Assembly (NCBI RefSeq): GCF_039540575.1 | Contig: NZ_BAABFC010000007.1 | Span: forward strand, 1 to 64,000 | Reading direction: 5' to 3' | Length of the DNA: 64,000 bases | Origin: Pseudaeromonas paramecii | Lineage (GTDB): Bacteria; Pseudomonadota; Gammaproteobacteria; Enterobacterales; Aeromonadaceae | In this document: one piece after another, positions 62,312 through 64,000 of the stretch | Layout of the letters: each line of letters starts with the position of its first letter | How positions within the stretch are numbered: position 1 is the stretch's first letter | Program-made: the position numbers and the translations under genes | The notes under the pieces: model-generated | Seen by the model: only the letters and a program-made list of their open reading frames with translations | The model's database searches: none | Told to the model about the DNA's origin: nothing

Positions 62312-64000
62312 ATGTGCACAACCATGGCAGTCGGCAAGCATGCCACCCTGGATGGGTCGGTCATCATAGCCCACTCGGACGACGATGTTTCCGATGAGCG
62401 CCTAATCCAGGTGCCCGCTACCTCGGGTCATGCTCCCGCCCGGGATACTCGACCGGTTTACTACGATAATGCCGCCCTGGGCCCCATGACAGACCCTGTC
62501 AGCGGGCGGCTCTACAACGCCAGCGAACTCTACCGCTACATAGGTGGATCCCGTGGCCCCGGCTATCAGCTCACCGAGGAAGAGAAGGCCGCGCGGGATC
62601 TGTACGACAGCATTCCGCTTGGCAGCATTCCCCAGGTGGCATCCACCTACGCCTATTTTGATTCCAGCTACGGGGTGATGAATGAAAAGCGGCTGATGAT
62701 TGGCGAGTGTACCTGTGGCGCCAAGGTGCATCCCACGCCGGAGCCGGGCATGCGGCTGTTTTACTCTGCCGAATTGTCCCGGGTGGCCCTGGAGCGTTGC
62801 AGCAATGCGCGCCAGGCGATTCAACTGATGGGCCAGCTCATCGCCGACTACGGTTACTACGGCACCGGCGAGACCCTGCTGATCGGCGATACCGACGAAG
62901 CCTGGGTCATGGAGATGTGCGGCTATGACATGGATGGGACCGACGGGCTCTGGGTGGCTCAGCGGGTACCGGACAACGGCTATTTTGTTGCGGCCAACCA
63001 GTTCCGCATCCGGGAGGTGCTCACTGACTCGGATGACTTCATGTATTCGGAGAACCTGCATGAGGTCTGTGAGGCGCTGGGGTGGTGGGATCCCGCCATC
63101 AGTCCCTTGTTGGACTGGTTGCCCACGGTGAGTTTCGGCGAGTACAGCCATCCCTATTATTCGCTGCGCCGGGTCTGGCGCGCGCTGACCAAGGCAAAAC
63201 CCTCCGCCAACTTACCCGCCTGGGTCGAGAACGGTTACACCCGGGCTTATCCGTTTACGCTTGTGCCCGATCGCAAGCTGGCGGTGGCCGATGTCGCGGC
63301 CATCTACCGCGATCACTACGAGGGCACCGAGTTCGATCTGACCCGAGGCGCGGGGGCGGGCCCCTGGAGTAATCCGACACGCTATGAGAACAATCCGGAT
63401 CAGGGCAATGCCTTTGAGATAAACGTCTATGCCCCCAAAGGCGCGTGGGAGCGGCCGCTCTCCATTTACCGATGTGGCATGATGTGGATCAATCAGGCCC
63501 GCGCTGGTCTGCCCGAGGCGCTGAGTGGCATTGCCTGGGTTGGGCTGGATCGTCCGGCGGCCAACTGTCTGCTGCCCTTTTATTGTGGCGTCACCAAACT
63601 GCCCGACTGTGTGCAGCGGATGAACCTGCTCGACTTCGACATGGAGAGTGCCTGGTGGGCGTTCAACTTCGTTGCCAACTTCGCCACCCTCAAGTACGGC
63701 TACATGATGCCGGATCTGCAGGCCGTGCAGGCCAAGCTTGAGGCTGTGGCTTATGGGAAGATCGCAGAATTTAACCAAGATGAGGGCAATCCCACACCGG
63801 AGCAGCTCACCGGCTTTTGCTGCGAGCATGCCGACGCTGTGCGCAAGGCCTGGTGGTCGTTGGCAAACCAATTGATCGTCAAATATAACGATGGATGTCT
63901 GACTAACCCGACGGTGACCATGCAGAAGATTGACTATCCCGAGCCCTGGTTGCGCCAGGCGGGTTACTATCAGGGGCCCATCAGTTACGACAGGCAAGTG
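62312..64000 (+). CDS. C69-family dipeptidase (partial, runs off window)
   Basis: The frame is open from ATG 62312 (AGGAGA 6 bases upstream) to the last base, 563 codons, with no stop. It starts MCTTMAVGKHATLDGSVIIAHSDD; Cys2 should become the N-terminal nucleophile after Met removal, as in C69 Ntn-hydrolase dipeptidases such as PepDA. Other family features are GECTCGAKVHPTPEPGMRLFYSAELSRVALERC and ANQFRIREV. There is no signal peptide, so it is probably cytosolic. It lies 19 bases after the decarboxylase, so the two are likely co-transcribed: dipeptide cleavage could feed the decarboxylase. The C-terminus is outside the window. Confidence 0.88.
   Translation, partial: MCTTMAVGKHATLDGSVIIAHSDDDVSDERLIQVPATSGHAPARDTRPVYYDNAALGPMTDPVSGRLYNASELYRYIGGSRGPGYQLTEEEKAARDLYDSIPLGSIPQVASTYAYFDSSYGVMNEKRLMIGECTCGAKVHPTPEPGMRLFYSAELSRVALERCSNARQAIQLMGQLIADYGYYGTGETLLIGDTDEAWVMEMCGYDMDGTDGLWVAQRVPDNGYFVAANQFRIREVLTDSDDFMYSENLHEVCEALGWWDPAISPLLDWLPTVSFGEYSHPYYSLRRVWRALTKAKPSANLPAWVENGYTRAYPFTLVPDRKLAVADVAAIYRDHYEGTEFDLTRGAGAGPWSNPTRYENNPDQGNAFEINVYAPKGAWERPLSIYRCGMMWINQARAGLPEALSGIAWVGLDRPAANCLLPFYCGVTKLPDCVQRMNLLDFDMESAWWAFNFVANFATLKYGYMMPDLQAVQAKLEAVAYGKIAEFNQDEGNPTPEQLTGFCCEHADAVRKAWWSLANQLIVKYNDGCLTNPTVTMQKIDYPEPWLRQAGYYQGPISYDRQV

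Overview
The window is a GC-rich (roughly 60%), densely coded chromosomal segment of a gammaproteobacterium. Core gene orders support this: nrdA-nrdB-yfaE, ubiG divergent from gyrA, serC-hisC-aroA downstream of gyrA, mnmC divergent from fabB, and alaA close to yfbR. FabV as enoyl reductase, a CsrD/MshH-like protein and the overall gene set suggest an Aeromonadales-type organism (Oceanimonas/Zobellella/Aeromonas neighbourhood). That placement is inference from protein character, not a database result. I see no insertion sequence, integrase, phage gene or CRISPR array.

Layout. 1-3.0 kb: a methyl-accepting chemotaxis protein, a small remnant-like ORF and tRNA-Thr(CGT). 3.1-6.7 kb: a three-gene operon with two divergent alkaline phosphatases (one lipoprotein, one secreted) behind Pho-box-like repeats. 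7-12.3 kb: a YqhD-type aldehyde reductase, rubredoxin, a MarR regulator divergent from a PLP aminotransferase, a metal-binding HMA protein, a Rossmann protein, a cold-shock protein and a small exported protein. 12.3-16 kb: aerobic ribonucleotide reductase nrdAB with its ferredoxin yfaE and paired NrdR boxes. 16.1-24.1 kb: a Gph/MupP-type phosphatase and ubiG facing gyrA-serC-hisC-aroA. 24.2-28.2 kb: a degenerate GGDEF/EAL protein (CsrD-like) divergent from glgC. 28.2-29 kb: two tRNA-Asn genes flanking an AT-rich, gene-free stretch with several DnaA-box-like sites. 29-37 kb: uvrB, an unknown gene and a DUF2760 / Hsp70 / Hsp70 cassette. 37-40.6 kb: anaerobic reductase genes nrdG and nrdD split by an opposing DUF805 membrane gene; nrdD also carries paired NrdR boxes. 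40.9-46.7 kb: a probable LprI-MliC lysozyme-inhibitor fusion, corA, a DUF922-like protein lacking the first active-site His, mnmC and fabB. 46.7-51.9 kb: a translationally coupled operon of acyl-CoA synthetase, 2-oxoacid dehydrogenase E1alpha, E1beta and E2, and a private acyl carrier protein. 52-57.7 kb: yfbR, a lipoprotein, alaA, dacB and radD. 57.8-64 kb: a binding-protein-like gene, fabV, a tyrosine-decarboxylase-like enzyme and a C69 dipeptidase cut by the window end.

Themes. Nucleotide supply is a strong one (nrdAB-yfaE, nrdDG, yfbR), with both reductases apparently under NrdR. Aromatic amino-acid synthesis (serC, hisC, aroA) is coupled to gyrA and ubiG as in pseudomonads. Fatty-acid synthesis appears as fabB, fabV and the ACP-bearing dehydrogenase operon. 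The least described systems are the dehydrogenase-ACP operon, the paired atypical Hsp70 cassette and the dipeptidase-decarboxylase pair at the right edge.
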